From Helichrysum umbraculigerum (Eukaryota > Streptophyta > Magnoliopsida > Asterales > Asteraceae), in the NCBI GenBank assembly GCA_949592205.1, contig CATIUR010000004.1, forward strand, positions 83,985,337 to 84,049,336: DNA of 64,000 nt, written 5' to 3'. The translations under genes were made by a program, and so were the position numbers. Below the pieces are notes generated by a model. The model worked only from the letters and a program-made list of their open reading frames with translations. It was not told where the DNA came from and searched no databases. Below, one piece after another: positions 1 through 11,061 of the stretch (position 1 is the first letter of the stretch; every line of letters starts with the position of its first letter).

Positions 1-1878
1 GTTACAACGACTGAACCTGCAGGGCGTCTTAGACGCGCAAGGTTTTGATAAATGATTAGATACTTGAAACCTGTCGGGCGTATTAAACGCACAAGGTTTT
101 GATTGATTAGATGACTCTACGGACCATCTATGCTAGTTGTTCCCTCAACTAGTTATGCCCAAATACTTTGGTTGTCGATTAGGTTTGAGTTTTGAAAATG
201 TATACGGGTCGTTGGTGACGGTTTGTAATAATAATTTCAAGCTATTATTATTATACATGATTTGTTGTGCTTATAAAAGTGTATGTGTTTCATATATAAG
301 TCGTATCGTATAGGTTTAGTTGTTAATCAAGTTCATTATATCCGTTACACTTTATTTCATAATTTACAAAATTTGGTACGAGTCTGAAAACAGTAATATG
401 CCATTTTCGGGCCCTAAACGACCCCGGATGGCCTAAAACCGACTAGGCTAAGGTACTTAGCTTTGATCATTTGGCTGTTTTCGAATAACCGTGCGAATTT
501 GAGCTCAATCCGTTATAATAAATTTTTCATCGAGAAGCTACCCTGTTTTATCTTGTGAAATCGTCGACGTTTTCGAAAATTTACATGTTCTGTTTTAGCT
601 AGAATTCGCAGGGCTAGTTTATTGATCCGTTGGATCATGAAATATATAGGGGGAATCCGCCGGATTCCCTTGAATCCGCCGGATTGGTGACATTTGGTGG
701 GAATACGCCGTATTCGTCTGAATACGACCGTATTCATTAAAAATAGAGGGAATACGCCGGATTCCCATGAATCCGACCGTATTCATGGCAAACAACGGGA
801 ATACGCCGTATTCCATTGAATACGCCGTGTTCATGTTTTCTGGGCGGGAATACGCCGGATTCCCGTGAATCCGACCGTATTCCGAGGTCTGGTTCGAGTC
901 TGTCGTTCCAAAAATCACCCAAACCAAATCTAATCCGCAAATTAACCAACAATCATCTATTCTAACGTTACTATATGATAATACAAGGTATTTAAATACG
1001 AAATTACAAAGTAAAAGTTAACGATTCCTTACAATTTAAAAATGGTGAGGAGATGACGATGATGATGAAAAACGAAGAAGATGATCACGATGATGATGAT
1101 GATTCCAGCAACGATGATGATATTGATCTTGTGTTGTTGTTGTGATTGTTAATTTGTTGTTGTTGTTGTTAGATGAAAATGGAACGAGAGGGAGTAGAGA
1201 ACAGAGAGATAGATAGAAATGAATTGAAATGGATCGGCCATCTCCAATTATTGGAGGTGGTTGATCCGAGCTTCGATCCTTTTCGTGGTATTTTGACCCG
1301 TGTTTCGGTACCCGATCGAAAAGTAGTAAAATGTTTTAAAACGATAATTTTCTAAAAATGATATCGTACGCATTTTCATTTGAAGTATTTTATAAAAATA
1401 CATTTAACGAGATATAAAATATATCTTTGTTTTGTGTTTGAGAGACGGATAGAATTCAATTGGTTTCGTCGCGTTTGAGTAAAATGGTATAAAACGAAAT
1501 ATGTTTTATTTTATCTGATGTAAATAATAATTATAAATTTCAATAATAATTCATTATTTATGTATAGTTTTGTCGTGGACGTTTGATTTGTACGATACGA
1601 GATACTTGATATATTATCAAAATAATATATAATAATTATGAGGGTATTAAATAACAATTCCATGTTACTTAATTACTTGATTTTTACCAACGCCGTATAA
1701 TTGAATCGGAATTCGGCCGATTTAAAATGAACGATTAAATCTAATCGAGTACTGATATATATATATATTCATCAATATATATTTTGATACATACAATTAG
1801 TCTAATACATAGCACTAACTACATGTATTACATAATGATTAGGAACTAATTTCTAGTCCTAATTTGACGGGTGTCACA
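1..1878 (-). repeat. 3' LTR of element A (partial)
   Basis: This is a direct repeat of 7986-9863 at a constant offset of 7985 bp. It ends in TGTCACA at 1878, immediately followed by the polypurine tract of the element. About 927 bp of this LTR lie left of the window. It carries the same palindrome array (653-882) and TATA-like box (about 641-648, minus strand) as the 5' LTR, and a GAT/ATG-rich low-complexity stretch near 1052-1110. Small ORFs inside it come from the palindrome array and are not genes. Confidence 0.95.
653..882. repeat. Paired palindrome array in the 3' LTR of element A
   Basis: There are ten copies of a 15-16 nt palindrome of the form GAATMCG(A)CCGKATTC. They start at 653, 672, 701, 720, 750, 769, 799, 818, 848 and 867. 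Steps alternate 19 and 29-30 bp, so the array is five pairs repeating about every 49 bp. The same array is at 8638-8867 in the 5' LTR. Confidence 0.9.
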
Positions 1879-1892
1879 TTCTCCCCTTGTTA
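1879..1892 (-). other. Polypurine tract of element A
   Basis: On the minus strand this reads as a purine-rich AACAAGGGGAGAA directly before the 3' LTR, the usual place for plus-strand DNA priming. The same tract is found beside the 3' LTRs of elements F (34338) and H (60489). Confidence 0.85.
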
Positions 1893-1912
1893 AGAGAATT
1901 TCGTCCCGAAAT

Positions 1913-4900
1913 TTAACTCGAAGTTGGCGTGTGAGTGGAGTCTGAAAATAGATGTGGATATTTGAGTCGCATCTGGTCTTCTCGTTCCCAGGTGAATTCC
2001 GGACCACGCCGCGAATTCCACCGAACCTTGACGATTGGAATACGACTTTGCTTAAGCTGTTTGACCTCACGGTCCATGACCTCCACTGGTGTCTCGACAA
2101 AATGAAGTTTGTCGTCGATTTGAATTTCCTCGAGCGGGATAATGAGTGTCTCGTCGGACAGGCATTTCTTAAGGTTAGAAATGTGAAATGTGGGATGCAT
2201 GCTACTGAGCTCTGGAGGTAGCTGCAATCGATAAGCGACTGGACCAATCCTTTCAAGGATCTCAAAAGGTCCGATATATCTAGGGTTTAACTTCCCACGT
2301 TTACCAAAACGGATGACACCTTTCCAAGGTGATACCTTGAGCAATACTCGATCCCCAACCTGGAACTCGAGATGCTTGCGTCTCACGTCAGCATAACTCT
2401 TCTGACGATCACGTGCGGCCTTTAGCCGTTGCTGGATACCAACGATCTTTTCGGTGGTTTCATGAATGATCTCAGGACCAGTGAGTTGACTGTCTCCAAC
2501 TTCGGTCCAACAAATAGGCGATCGGCACTTACGACCGTACAGTGCCTCGAATGGAGCGGCTCCAATACTGGTATGGTAGCTATTGTTGTATGAGAATTCA
2601 CACAATGGCAAATGATGTTCCCAATTTGCACCGAAATCAATTACGCAGGCGCGTAACATATCTTCCAGTGTTTGAATAGTCCTTTCACTTTGGCCATCGG
2701 TTTGTGGATGATAGGCTGTACTCATATCTAAACGAGTACCCAATGACTTTTGTAATGATTGCCAAAAGTTAGATGTGAATCGGCTGTCTCTATCAGAGAT
2801 AATTGAGATTGGAACGCCGTGCCTTGTTACGATCTCCTTCATATAGATTCGCGTGAGACGTTCCATTTTGTCGGTTTCCTTCATGGCAAGGAAGTGAGCA
2901 GATTTGGTTAAACGATCAACTATTACCCATATAGTATCGCAACCACTTGATGTTTTCGGGAGTTTTGTGATGAAATCCATGGTGATTTGCTCCCATTTCC
3001 ATTGAGGGATTTCCGGTTGCTGGAGCAATCCGGAGGGTTTCTGATATTCGGCTTTAACCTTAGAACATGTGAGGCATTTGCTGACGTACGTGGCAATCTC
3101 TGCTTTCATGCTCGGCCACCAGTACAGTTCCTTGATGCCATGATACATCTTGTCCGATCCAGGATGTATAGAGTATTTGGACTTGTGAGCTTCATCCATC
3201 ACAAAGTCTCGAAGATTCCCAAACTTGGGTAACCAAATTCGTTTTGCGAAGTACTTGACCCCATTGGGTTTGGTTTCAAATTGATTCTCCATATTTCGCA
3301 AGGCCTCTTCCTTGATGTTTTCAGGTTTCAATGCTTCGAGTTGAGCAGTGAGAATTTGAATGATTAGATCATTATGAATGATAATACTGAGGGCTCGGAC
3401 TCGAAGAGGTTTGGTGCGCTCTTTTCGACTTAGGGCATCGGCAACTACATTTGCTTTACCCGGATGATACTTGATCTCGCAGTCATAATCGGTGAACAAC
3501 TCGACCCATCGTCGTTGCCTCATATTGAGATCCTTCTGATCAAATATGTGCTGGAGACTCTTATGATCAGTGAAGATGGTACATTTAGTGCCATACAGAT
3601 AATGTCTCCAGATCTTGAGAGCGAACACTACGGCTCCTAATTCGAGATCATGGGTTGTGTAGTTCTTCTCGTGAACTTTGAGTTGTCGGGAGGCGTAAGC
3701 TATGACTTTCTCTCGTTGCATCAACACGCAACCAAGTCCCTGATGAGAAGCATCGCAGTATACCACGAAGTCCTCGTTACCTTCGGGTAGTGATAGGATA
3801 GGTGCACTGCAAAGCTTTTGCTTTAATAAGTGAAATGCTGACTCTTGCTTATCAGTCCAATTGAACTTCTTCTCTTTCTGAGTCAGTGTCGTGAGTGGTT
3901 GTGCTATTTTGGAGAAATTCTCAATGAAGCGCCGATAATAACCAGCTAGTCCTAAGAATTGGCGTACTTCGGTCGGTGTTGTCGTTGCTTGCCAGCACTT
4001 GATAGCCTCGATCTTTGAGGGATCTACATGAATTCCCTGACTGTCAATCACATGACCAAGGAATTGAACGGTCTGAATCCAGAACTCACACTTGGAGAAC
4101 TTAGCATATAACTCTTCGTGTCTGAGAAGTTCTAGAATGGTTTTGAGATGCTGCTCGTGCTCTTGCTCGTTGCGTGAGTAGATAAGAATGTCGTCTATGA
4201 AGACAATGACAAACTTGTCAAGATATGGTTTGCACACCCGGTTCATAAGATCCATGAATACTGCCGGTGCGTTAGTCAAACCAAAGGCCATAACCTGAAA
4301 CTCGTAATGACCATAGCGAGTTCGGAAAGCAGTTTTCGGAATATCTTCATCGCGAACTCGTAACTGATGATAACCCGATCGTAGATCTATTTTTGAATAG
4401 ATGCTTGACCCTTGGAGTTGGTCGAACAGGTCATCAATACGAGGAAGTGGATAATGGTTCTTGATGGTTAATTTGTTCAACTCTCTGTAGTCGATACACA
4501 TCCTGAATGAACCGTCCTTCTTTTTCACAAACAGGACCGGAGCTCCCCAGGGTGAAGAACTCGGTCTTATGAAACCCTTATCCAGAAGTTCCTGTAACTG
4601 AACAGACAACTCCTGAAGTTCTGAAGGGGCTAAACGATATGGTGCTCGTGCCACGGGTGCTGCCCCAGGCACAAGGTCAATTGAGAACTCAACTTGCCTT
4701 GGTGGTGGAAGACCAGGCAATTCTTCAGGAAAAACTTCTGGAAAGTCTCTAACGATGGGCACATCCTCGAGTCGTTTCTCTTCCGACTTTTTCTCAATAA
4801 CATGAGCGAGGATTGCCTGATAACCTTTCCTAAGGTACTTGCGAGTCTTCATGCAGGATATGATATTCAATCTCGTCCCACTGGTCTCCCCTTGTATGAT

Positions 4901-6346
4901 CAAAGTACTACCAGTGACGAGAGGAATACGAACGATCTTGTCATGACATACAACTTCAGCTCGATGCTTGGATAGCCAATCCATGCCTACTACTATGTCA
5001 AAACTTCCAATCTCGATAGGTATGAGGTTTATGGGAAATAGTTCATTTGCGAGGTTTAGGGTGCAATTTGGTATTACACTATCGGCCTCGATCAATTTGC
5101 CATTAGCTAACTCTACAGTGTACTTAGCTTCTAAGGCAACAGGTGAAATGTCTAATAGTGGGCTAAATTCCTCAGATATAAAACTCTTATCAGCACCAGT
5201 ATCAAACAAAATTGAAGCAGTTAAATTGTTGAGAAGAAACATACCCGTGACCACATTAGGGTCTTCACGGGCCTCTCCAGCATTCAGCACAAAAGCTCTG
5301 CCCCTAGCAACGTTGTTGTTGTTACCCTTGTTCTTTAGCTTCGGACACGCATTCCTGAAGTGTCCAGTGTTTCCACACTCATAGCATGCTCGGGGTTGGT
5401 TGTTGTTGGTGTTGGCGGTGGGGTTGGTTGCAGGTGTTCGACAGTCTTTGGTAAGATGTCCATACCTCTTGCAGTTGTTGCAGGGTGCACTACAAGGACC
5501 ATCATGATGACGATTGCACTTTGAACAGTAGGGTTTATTTCCAGTGTACCCTTTTCTCTCACCAGAACCTGATGTGTCATTCTTGACAATCTCAGTCTTT
5601 TTGAAGGTCTGCTGGTTCTGATTTCCAGACCATTTCCTCTTATTATTGTTCCCAGAAGATGAGACAGGGTTTTCTTGGCTCTCTTGCATAGCCATGAGCT
5701 CATGAGCTAAACGAATTGCTCCTTGAATGGTGGTTTTGCCGGAAGAAGCGACGTTCCCCCGGACAGGTTCCGGAAGACCGCAAATGTACCTCTTGACCTT
5801 GTCGGTCTCAGTGCTTACTAAGGCTGGGCGGAGGGTTGCCAGTTGTTGAAACCTAGTGGTATAACCAACAATGTCGGTTCCTTGAACCTTAAGATGCCAG
5901 AACTCCTCATCTAGCTTCTCGAGTTCTTCAGATGGGCAATACTCCTCTGTGAGCATTTTCTTCAGATCTTCCCAGGGAAGTAGATAGGCGGTATCTATAC
6001 CCACAGACTGGGTATACGAGTTCCACCAGGTGAGGGCACCGTCAGCAAGGGTGCATGTGGAAAACTGAACTCTATCCCCTTCCGCACATTTGCTAATGCG
6101 AAAGACGGATTCCATCTTCTCAACCCATCTGATTAGGCCGATGGCTCCTTCAGTTCCTTTAAAGCTCAGGGGTTTGCAGTTTTGGAAATCCTTGTAGGAA
6201 CAAGGCTTGGTAGTGGGAGGGGTATTGGCAGTACCACTATTCCTTTCGGGGGTCTCTGACGAATGTCGCGCCAAGGCTTCAGTCACAGCCTGAGAGATGA
6301 TAGATGCCATCTGGGCATCAGTGTAAGTTCTTGACTTTGGCGGCAT
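1913..6346 (-). CDS. Gag-Pol polyprotein of element A (intact, chromodomain-type)
   Basis: This is one open frame of 1477 codons starting at the ATG at 6346 (MPPKSRTY). The frame runs 26 codons further upstream, but MPPK is the start shared with elements F, G and H. Seen in order: a capsid-like gag domain about 50-220; two CX2CX4HX4C zinc knuckles at 289-302 and 321-334; aspartic protease with DTGA at 382-385; reverse transcriptase with FIDD at 716-719; RNase H with D865 and a TDHKSL motif near 927; an integrase zinc-binding region about 1054-1094; integrase catalytic residues D1124, D1185 and E1221; and a C-terminal chromodomain-like stretch about 1433-1470 with RWNSR and FTWERED. No stop or frameshift is seen, so it could encode a complete set of replication enzymes. 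The clade name is inferred from this domain order and the primer site. Confidence 0.95.
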   Translation of the reverse strand: MPPKSRTYTDAQMASIISQAVTEALARHSSETPERNSGTANTPPTTKPCSYKDFQNCKPLSFKGTEGAIGLIRWVEKMESVFRISKCAEGDRVQFSTCTLADGALTWWNSYTQSVGIDTAYLLPWEDLKKMLTEEYCPSEELEKLDEEFWHLKVQGTDIVGYTTRFQQLATLRPALVSTETDKVKRYICGLPEPVRGNVASSGKTTIQGAIRLAHELMAMQESQENPVSSSGNNNKRKWSGNQNQQTFKKTEIVKNDTSGSGERKGYTGNKPYCSKCNRHHDGPCSAPCNNCKRYGHLTKDCRTPATNPTANTNNNQPRACYECGNTGHFRNACPKLKNKGNNNNVARGRAFVLNAGEAREDPNVVTGMFLLNNLTASILFDTGADKSFISEEFSPLLDISPVALEAKYTVELANGKLIEADSVIPNCTLNLANELFPINLIPIEIGSFDIVVGMDWLSKHRAEVVCHDKIVRIPLVTGSTLIIQGETSGTRLNIISCMKTRKYLRKGYQAILAHVIEKKSEEKRLEDVPIVRDFPEVFPEELPGLPPPRQVEFSIDLVPGAAPVARAPYRLAPSELQELSVQLQELLDKGFIRPSSSPWGAPVLFVKKKDGSFRMCIDYRELNKLTIKNHYPLPRIDDLFDQLQGSSIYSKIDLRSGYHQLRVRDEDIPKTAFRTRYGHYEFQVMAFGLTNAPAVFMDLMNRVCKPYLDKFVIVFIDDILIYSRNEQEHEQHLKTILELLRHEELYAKFSKCEFWIQTVQFLGHVIDSQGIHVDPSKIEAIKCWQATTTPTEVRQFLGLAGYYRRFIENFSKIAQPLTTLTQKEKKFNWTDKQESAFHLLKQKLCSAPILSLPEGNEDFVVYCDASHQGLGCVLMQREKVIAYASRQLKVHEKNYTTHDLELGAVVFALKIWRHYLYGTKCTIFTDHKSLQHIFDQKDLNMRQRRWVELFTDYDCEIKYHPGKANVVADALSRKERTKPLRVRALSIIIHNDLIIQILTAQLEALKPENIKEEALRNMENQFETKPNGVKYFAKRIWLPKFGNLRDFVMDEAHKSKYSIHPGSDKMYHGIKELYWWPSMKAEIATYVSKCLTCSKVKAEYQKPSGLLQQPEIPQWKWEQITMDFITKLPKTSSGCDTIWVIVDRLTKSAHFLAMKETDKMERLTRIYMKEIVTRHGVPISIISDRDSRFTSNFWQSLQKSLGTRLDMSTAYHPQTDGQSERTIQTLEDMLRACVIDFGANWEHHLPLCEFSYNNSYHTSIGAAPFEALYGRKCRSPICWTEVGDSQLTGPEIIHETTEKIVGIQQRLKAARDRQKSYADVRRKHLEFQVGDRVLLKVSPWKGVIRFGKRGKLNPRYIGPFEILERIGPVAYRLQLPPELSSMHPTFHISNLKKCLSDETLIIPLEEIQIDDKLHFVETPVEVMDREVKQLKQSRIPIVKVRWNSRRGPEFTWEREDQMRLKYPHLFSDSTHTPTSS

Positions 6347-6529
6347 GATTTTCCTGAGATTAGAAGGATAAGGTTCGTGAGAGATTGTCCATAAATGATG
6401 GTTATCATAGATGTACATATACAAATGCGGTAATATACAACATCACAATATGACAATCAACATTATAGAACAATCAAGAGAAGTTGAATAACCATCTCTA
6501 CTGACTAGCAACTACGTGCTAACTAGCCT

Positions 6530-6675
6530 GGTTATTTGAATTGTTTTGAGTTGGGTAAGGTCTCGCTCGAAGTGACTTGGTGGTCCTCCTAGCTACCTAT
6601 GAGTTTCGTGATTACAAGAGATGTTGTCGAGAGCGGGATGAAATAAAAGATGTTTCGGTGGTTGTGTGTTGCCAT
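6530..6675 (-). pseudogene. Remnant of the accessory ORF upstream of gag-pol in element A
   Basis: An ATG at 6675 is in the position of the accessory ORF of elements F and G, but this frame soon closes. In another minus-strand frame nearby a VARR-type motif followed by an Arg/Pro/Tyr-rich stretch matches the N-terminal part of the F product, after an in-frame stop. The coiled-coil half found in F is absent. The ORF is therefore truncated and broken in A although gag-pol is intact, so it is probably not needed in cis. Confidence 0.5.
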
Positions 6676-6824
6676 TCTCTATGACAAAGTGTTTGAATAT
6701 GTGAGTGTCTATATATATAATATATAATAGACTAGCGTACTGTGCTTGATCGATGACTAACTATGTATATATACTTATATCACATAATAGTCTTATGAGT
6801 GTCTAGCACAAACAATTATGAGTC

Positions 6825-7058
6825 CCGGTTTCTCTCGAGGTCAGAGTCAACTAATGTATTCCTATTCCAGCATAACCATTTCAAGCCTTACATCATCTTT
6901 ATTTAATTGTACATAGTTGATCAAGCTATGTTAAATTAAACTTGTATGACGTAACTCTTGAACCAATCACACTTAACAGAAAATTACTGCCTAACGGTCA
7001 TAGTCTAGGCCCACTAATGCAACCTAGTTCACTATAACCTTAGGCTCTGATACCAATC
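6825..7058 (-). other. Conserved 5' leader and primer-binding site of element A
   Basis: The primer site is at 7038-7055 and reads TGGTATCAGAGCC on the minus strand, complementary to the 3' end of plant initiator tRNA-Met; it is three bases from the LTR. The next about 230 bp are strongly similar to the leaders of F (39701-39935), G (53810-54046) and H (62640-62872). Shared segments include GCCTAACGGTCATAGTC and GATCAACTATGTACAATTA or close variants. This is the expected place for packaging or dimerisation signals, which is an inference. Confidence 0.8.
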
Positions 7059-9863
7059 TGTAACACCCCCAAATTTACTGTTCGCGGAAGCATACTTTGG
7101 GTGTTACTAATCAATACACAAAGCACATAGATACATAATGAACGACCACTACATGCGTCGTTTTACAAATACATTGATTAACGTAAAAGTCTACATATGT
7201 TTTACAAAAGACGAGTTCGCATAGATATTTGAGAGATTCTAACACATATCTAATTTTAGCAAAATATAGAAATGCAAGGAAATCTCTTGATGTTTATATG
7301 ATTGCATGCGACTTGAGCTACAGTATCCTGATGGGCAGTCCAACTTACTGCTGAGTACCTGAGATAACATGCTAAAAGGTCAGCTATAAAGCTGGTGAGC
7401 TCACAGGTTTGATAGGATAATATATGATTTGTGAACCGCAAGATTTAATGATTCGATTTACAAAGCATGTAAATAATTGGATAATGAGTATCACATTAAT
7501 ATTTGTAATTAAACAAATAAGTAAAGATTGATACAACTAACATGAGCACATAGTCTGAGCTTAACTGAGGGGTCAGGATCACAATCAAGTGCCTGATCGA
7601 GGGTGCCTCTATGCGTATGCCTAATCAACACACGTATGAACAAATGATAATGCGTCCGTTTGACAGGTTAGTGCTTGCTAACTCGGACGGGGATTGTCAA
7701 TCCCATATGGTACCATATAGCTATATAGTACCATACACCAACATTCACGCTATAGCCATATTAACAGAACTATGCTTCAGAGGACTTTAAAAGGATTTTG
7801 AAAACAACTCATGCCAATATGTAGAAATGTTTTCAAAAACGGTTTCCATAAAATAGTTTGAGCATGTATCCCACCCCAAAACAGTTTAAAACAAGTAAAA
7901 ACAGTAAAAGAGGGGCTATGAGATCTCACCTGAGCCTAATGAATTGTTAGCCAACAATTATGATGATTCACAATGATTTGATGTCGTTACAACGACTGAA
8001 CCTGCAGGGCGTCTTAGACGCGCAAGGTTTTGATAAATGATTAGATACTTGAAACCTGTCGGGCGTATTAAACGCGCAAGGTTTTGATTGATTAGATGAC
8101 TCTACGGACCATCTATGCTAGTTGTTCCCTCAACTAGTTATGCCCAAATACTTTGGTTGTCGATTAGGTTTGAGTTTTGAAAATGTATACGGGTCGTTGG
8201 TGACGGTTTGTAATAATAATTTCAAGCTATTATTATTATACATGATTTGTTGTGCTTATAAAAGTGTATGTGTTTCATATATAAGTCGTATCGTATAGGT
8301 TTAGTTGTTAATCAAGTTCATTATATCCGTTACACTTTATTTCATAATTTACAAAATTTGGTACGAGTCTGAAAACAGTAATATGCCATTTTCGGGCCCT
8401 AAACGACCCCGGATGGCCTAAAACCGACTAGGCTAAGGTACTTAGCTTTGATCATTTGGCTGTTTTCGAATAACCGTGCGAATTTGAGCTCAATCCGTTA
8501 TAATAAATTTTTCATCGAGAAGCTACCCTGTTTTATCTTGTGAAATCGTCGACGTTTTCGAAAATTTACATGTTCTGTTTTAGCTAGAATTCGCAGGGCT
8601 AGTTTATTGATCCGTTGGATCATGAAATATATAGGGGGAATCCGCCGGATTCCCTTGAATCCGCCGGATTGGTGACATTTGGTGGGAATACGCCGTATTC
8701 GTCTGAATACGACCGTATTCATTAAAAATAGAGGGAATACGCCGGATTCCCATGAATCCGACCGTATTCATGGCAAACAACGGGAATACGCCGTATTCCA
8801 TTGAATACGCCGTGTTCATGTTTTCTGGGCGGGAATACGCCGGATTCCCGTGAATCCGACCGTATTCCGAGGTCTGGTTCGAGTCTGTCGTTCCAAAAAT
8901 CACCCAAACCAAATCTAATCCGCAAATTAACCAACAATCATCTATTCTAACGTTACTATATGATAATACAAGGTATTTAAATACGAAATTACAAAGTAAA
9001 AGTTAACGATTCCTTACAATTTAAAAATGGTGAGGAGATGACGATGATGATGAAAAACGAAGAAGATGATCACGATGATGATGATGATTCCAGCAACGAT
9101 GATGATATTGATCTTGTGTTGTTGTTGTGATTGTTAATTTGTTGTTGTTGTTGTTAGATGAAAATGGAACGAGAGGGAGTAGAGAACAGAGAGATAGATA
9201 GAAATGAATTGAAATGGATCGGCCATCTCCAATTATTGGAGGTGGTTGATCCGAGCTTCGATCCTTTTCGTGGTATTTTGACCCGTGTTTCGGTACCCGA
9301 TCGAAAAGTAGTAAAATGTTTTAAAACGATAATTTTCTAAAAATGATATCGTACGCATTTTCATTTGAAGTATTTTATAAAAATACATTTAACGAGATAT
9401 AAAATATATCTTTGTTTTGTGTTTGAGAGACGGATAGAATTCAATTGGTTTCGTCGCGTTTGAGTAAAATGGTATAAAACGAAATATGTTTTATTTTATC
9501 TGATGTAAATAATAATTATAAATTTCAATAATAATTCATTATTTATGTATAGTTTTGTCGTGGACGTTTGATTTGTACGATACGAGATACTTGATATATT
9601 ATCAAAATAATATATAATAATTATGAGGGTATTAAATAACAATTCCATGTTACTTAATTACTTGATTTTTACCAACGCCGTATAATTGAATCGGAATTCG
9701 GCCGATTTAAAATGAACGATTAAATCTAATCGAGTACTGATATATATATATATTCATCAATATATATTTTGATACATACAATTAGTCTAATACATAGCAC
9801 TAACTACATGTATTACATAATGATTAGGAACTAATTTCTAGTCCTAATTTGACGGGTGTCACA
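7059..9863 (-). repeat. 5' LTR of element A (complete, 2805 bp)
   Basis: On the plus strand it starts TGTAACACCCCC and ends GGGTGTCACA, giving the TG...CA ends expected of LTRs. Transcription should run leftward. The palindrome array (8638-8867) and TATA-like box (8626-8633) divide it into an upstream U3 of about 1.0 kb and a long transcribed R-U5 part. Confidence 0.95.
8626..8867 (-). promoter_or_regulatory. Putative promoter of element A: TATA-like box with ten upstream palindromes
   Basis: On the minus strand a TATATATT box lies at 8626-8633. Directly upstream, beginning five bases away, are ten GAATMCG(A)CCGKATTC palindromes in five evenly spaced pairs (8638-8867). Palindromic sites in regular spacing next to a TATA box suggest binding of a dimeric activator or repressor. 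The promoter assignment rests on position and sequence only. Confidence 0.6.
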
Positions 9864-11061
9864 GTATCAACATGAAGTTAAGAACCAACTGGGCAGAAAG
9901 ATAAAGGTTCTCTGATCCGATAGGGGAGGAGAATACCTTAGTATCGAGTTTCTCGATCATCTTAGAGACTGTGGAATAGTTTCACAATTGACTCCTCCTA
10001 GAGCACCACGGCTTAATGGTGTTGCTGAGAGGAGAAATAGAACTTTGTTAGACATGGTTTGATCTATGATGAGTCTGGCAACACTTCCGATAAGCTTCTG
10101 GGTTATGCATTAGAAACAGTCGCCCATATCTTAAATCAAATACCCACTAAGATAGTTTCAAAGACACCATATGAAATGTGAAAGGGAAAACGTCCTTCTC
10201 TTGGTCACATCAAAATTTGGGGTTGTGAAGTTTTCTTTAGACGAGAAACTCAGGACAAACTAGACTCCAGATCTGAAAAGTGTCTTTTCGTCGGTTATCC
10301 ACAAGAGTCATTTGGATATTTATTCTACAGACCCAAGGATAATGTGGTCTTTGTAGCTCGAAGAGGAGTGTTCCTTGAGAGAGAAATGATATCTAACGAG
10401 GACAGTGGGAGTAGGATTGATCTTGAAGAAATTCAAGAATCTGCCGATGAAGAACCTATAATAAACACAGACGTTCAACAAGAGGTAAAGACACCTGTTG
10501 AACCTGAAAACATATCCTTACCCGTTTGCAGATCTAATAGAGTTAGCAATCCTCCTGAGTTCTATTATGGTTTCCAAATAGGGGAAGAGGATACGTTAAG
10601 TGATAGTACACTGGGTGAATTAGATGAGCCTGCTAACTACAAGGAAGCGATGGCAAGCCCTGAGATTGCTAAGTGAAAGGAAGCTATGAAAAGCGAAATT
10701 CAGTCTATGTATGACAACTAAGTTTGGAATCAGGTTGACTAACACCCGGTCTTAAGATGGTGGGTTGTAAGTGGATCTTCAAGAAGAAGACAGACATGGA
10801 TGGGAAAGTACACAGTTATAAAGCTAGGTTGGTAGCGAAGGCTATACTCAAACCCATGGGATTGATTATGAGGAAACCTTCTCACCATTAGATAAGATTA
10901 AGTCAATTAGGATAATGCTAGCCATAGTTGTGTTTCATGACTATGAAATTTGGCAGATGGATGTCAAAACCGATTTCCTTAACGGGAAACTGACAGAGGA
11001 TGTGTTCATGGCACAACCGAAAGGTTTTAAAAATGCAAAGTATCCTAATAGAGTGTGTAAG
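9864..11061 (+). pseudogene. Copia element B pol, part 1: integrase end to start of RT
   Basis: The first part encodes the integrase core, recognisable from SDRGGEYLS and the PPRAPRLNGVAERRNR stretch that holds the catalytic Glu. A linker of about 110 open codons follows (10344-10676). RT begins near 10750 with CKWIFKKK and an MDVKTDFLNG motif near 10960. Stops and frameshifts occur throughout, for example TGA codons just before the SDRGGEY motif, after DMV near 10060 and at the end of the 110-codon stretch. Most of the stops are one transition away from Arg or Trp codons. The left edge is the insertion of A; the right edge is the insertion of C with TSD GTAAG (11057-11061). Confidence 0.85.

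Larger units (their letters stand above)
1..9863 (-). mobile_element. Element A: Ty3/gypsy chromovirus (Tekay/Del type), nearly complete
   Basis: The element is read on the minus strand, so its 5' LTR is on the right (7059-9863) and its 3' LTR on the left (1-1878, cut by the window start). The internal part holds a polypurine tract, one unbroken gag-pol frame, a decayed accessory ORF, a conserved leader and a primer site for initiator tRNA-Met. The 1878 bp of LTR that can be compared match 7986-9863 with one difference I could find (A at 91, G at 8076), which indicates a recent insertion. It lies inside the integrase region of copia element B: copia sequence starts directly at 9864. The 5-bp target duplication should be GTATC (9864-9868); the matching left copy is outside the window. 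Confidence 0.95.

Noticed and set aside
513..952. Three overlapping ORFs with repeated RRI/NPAYS-type motifs in the LTR of A
   Set aside because: They are translations of the palindrome array, recur exactly in the other LTR and lie on the strand opposite or out of phase with any signal.
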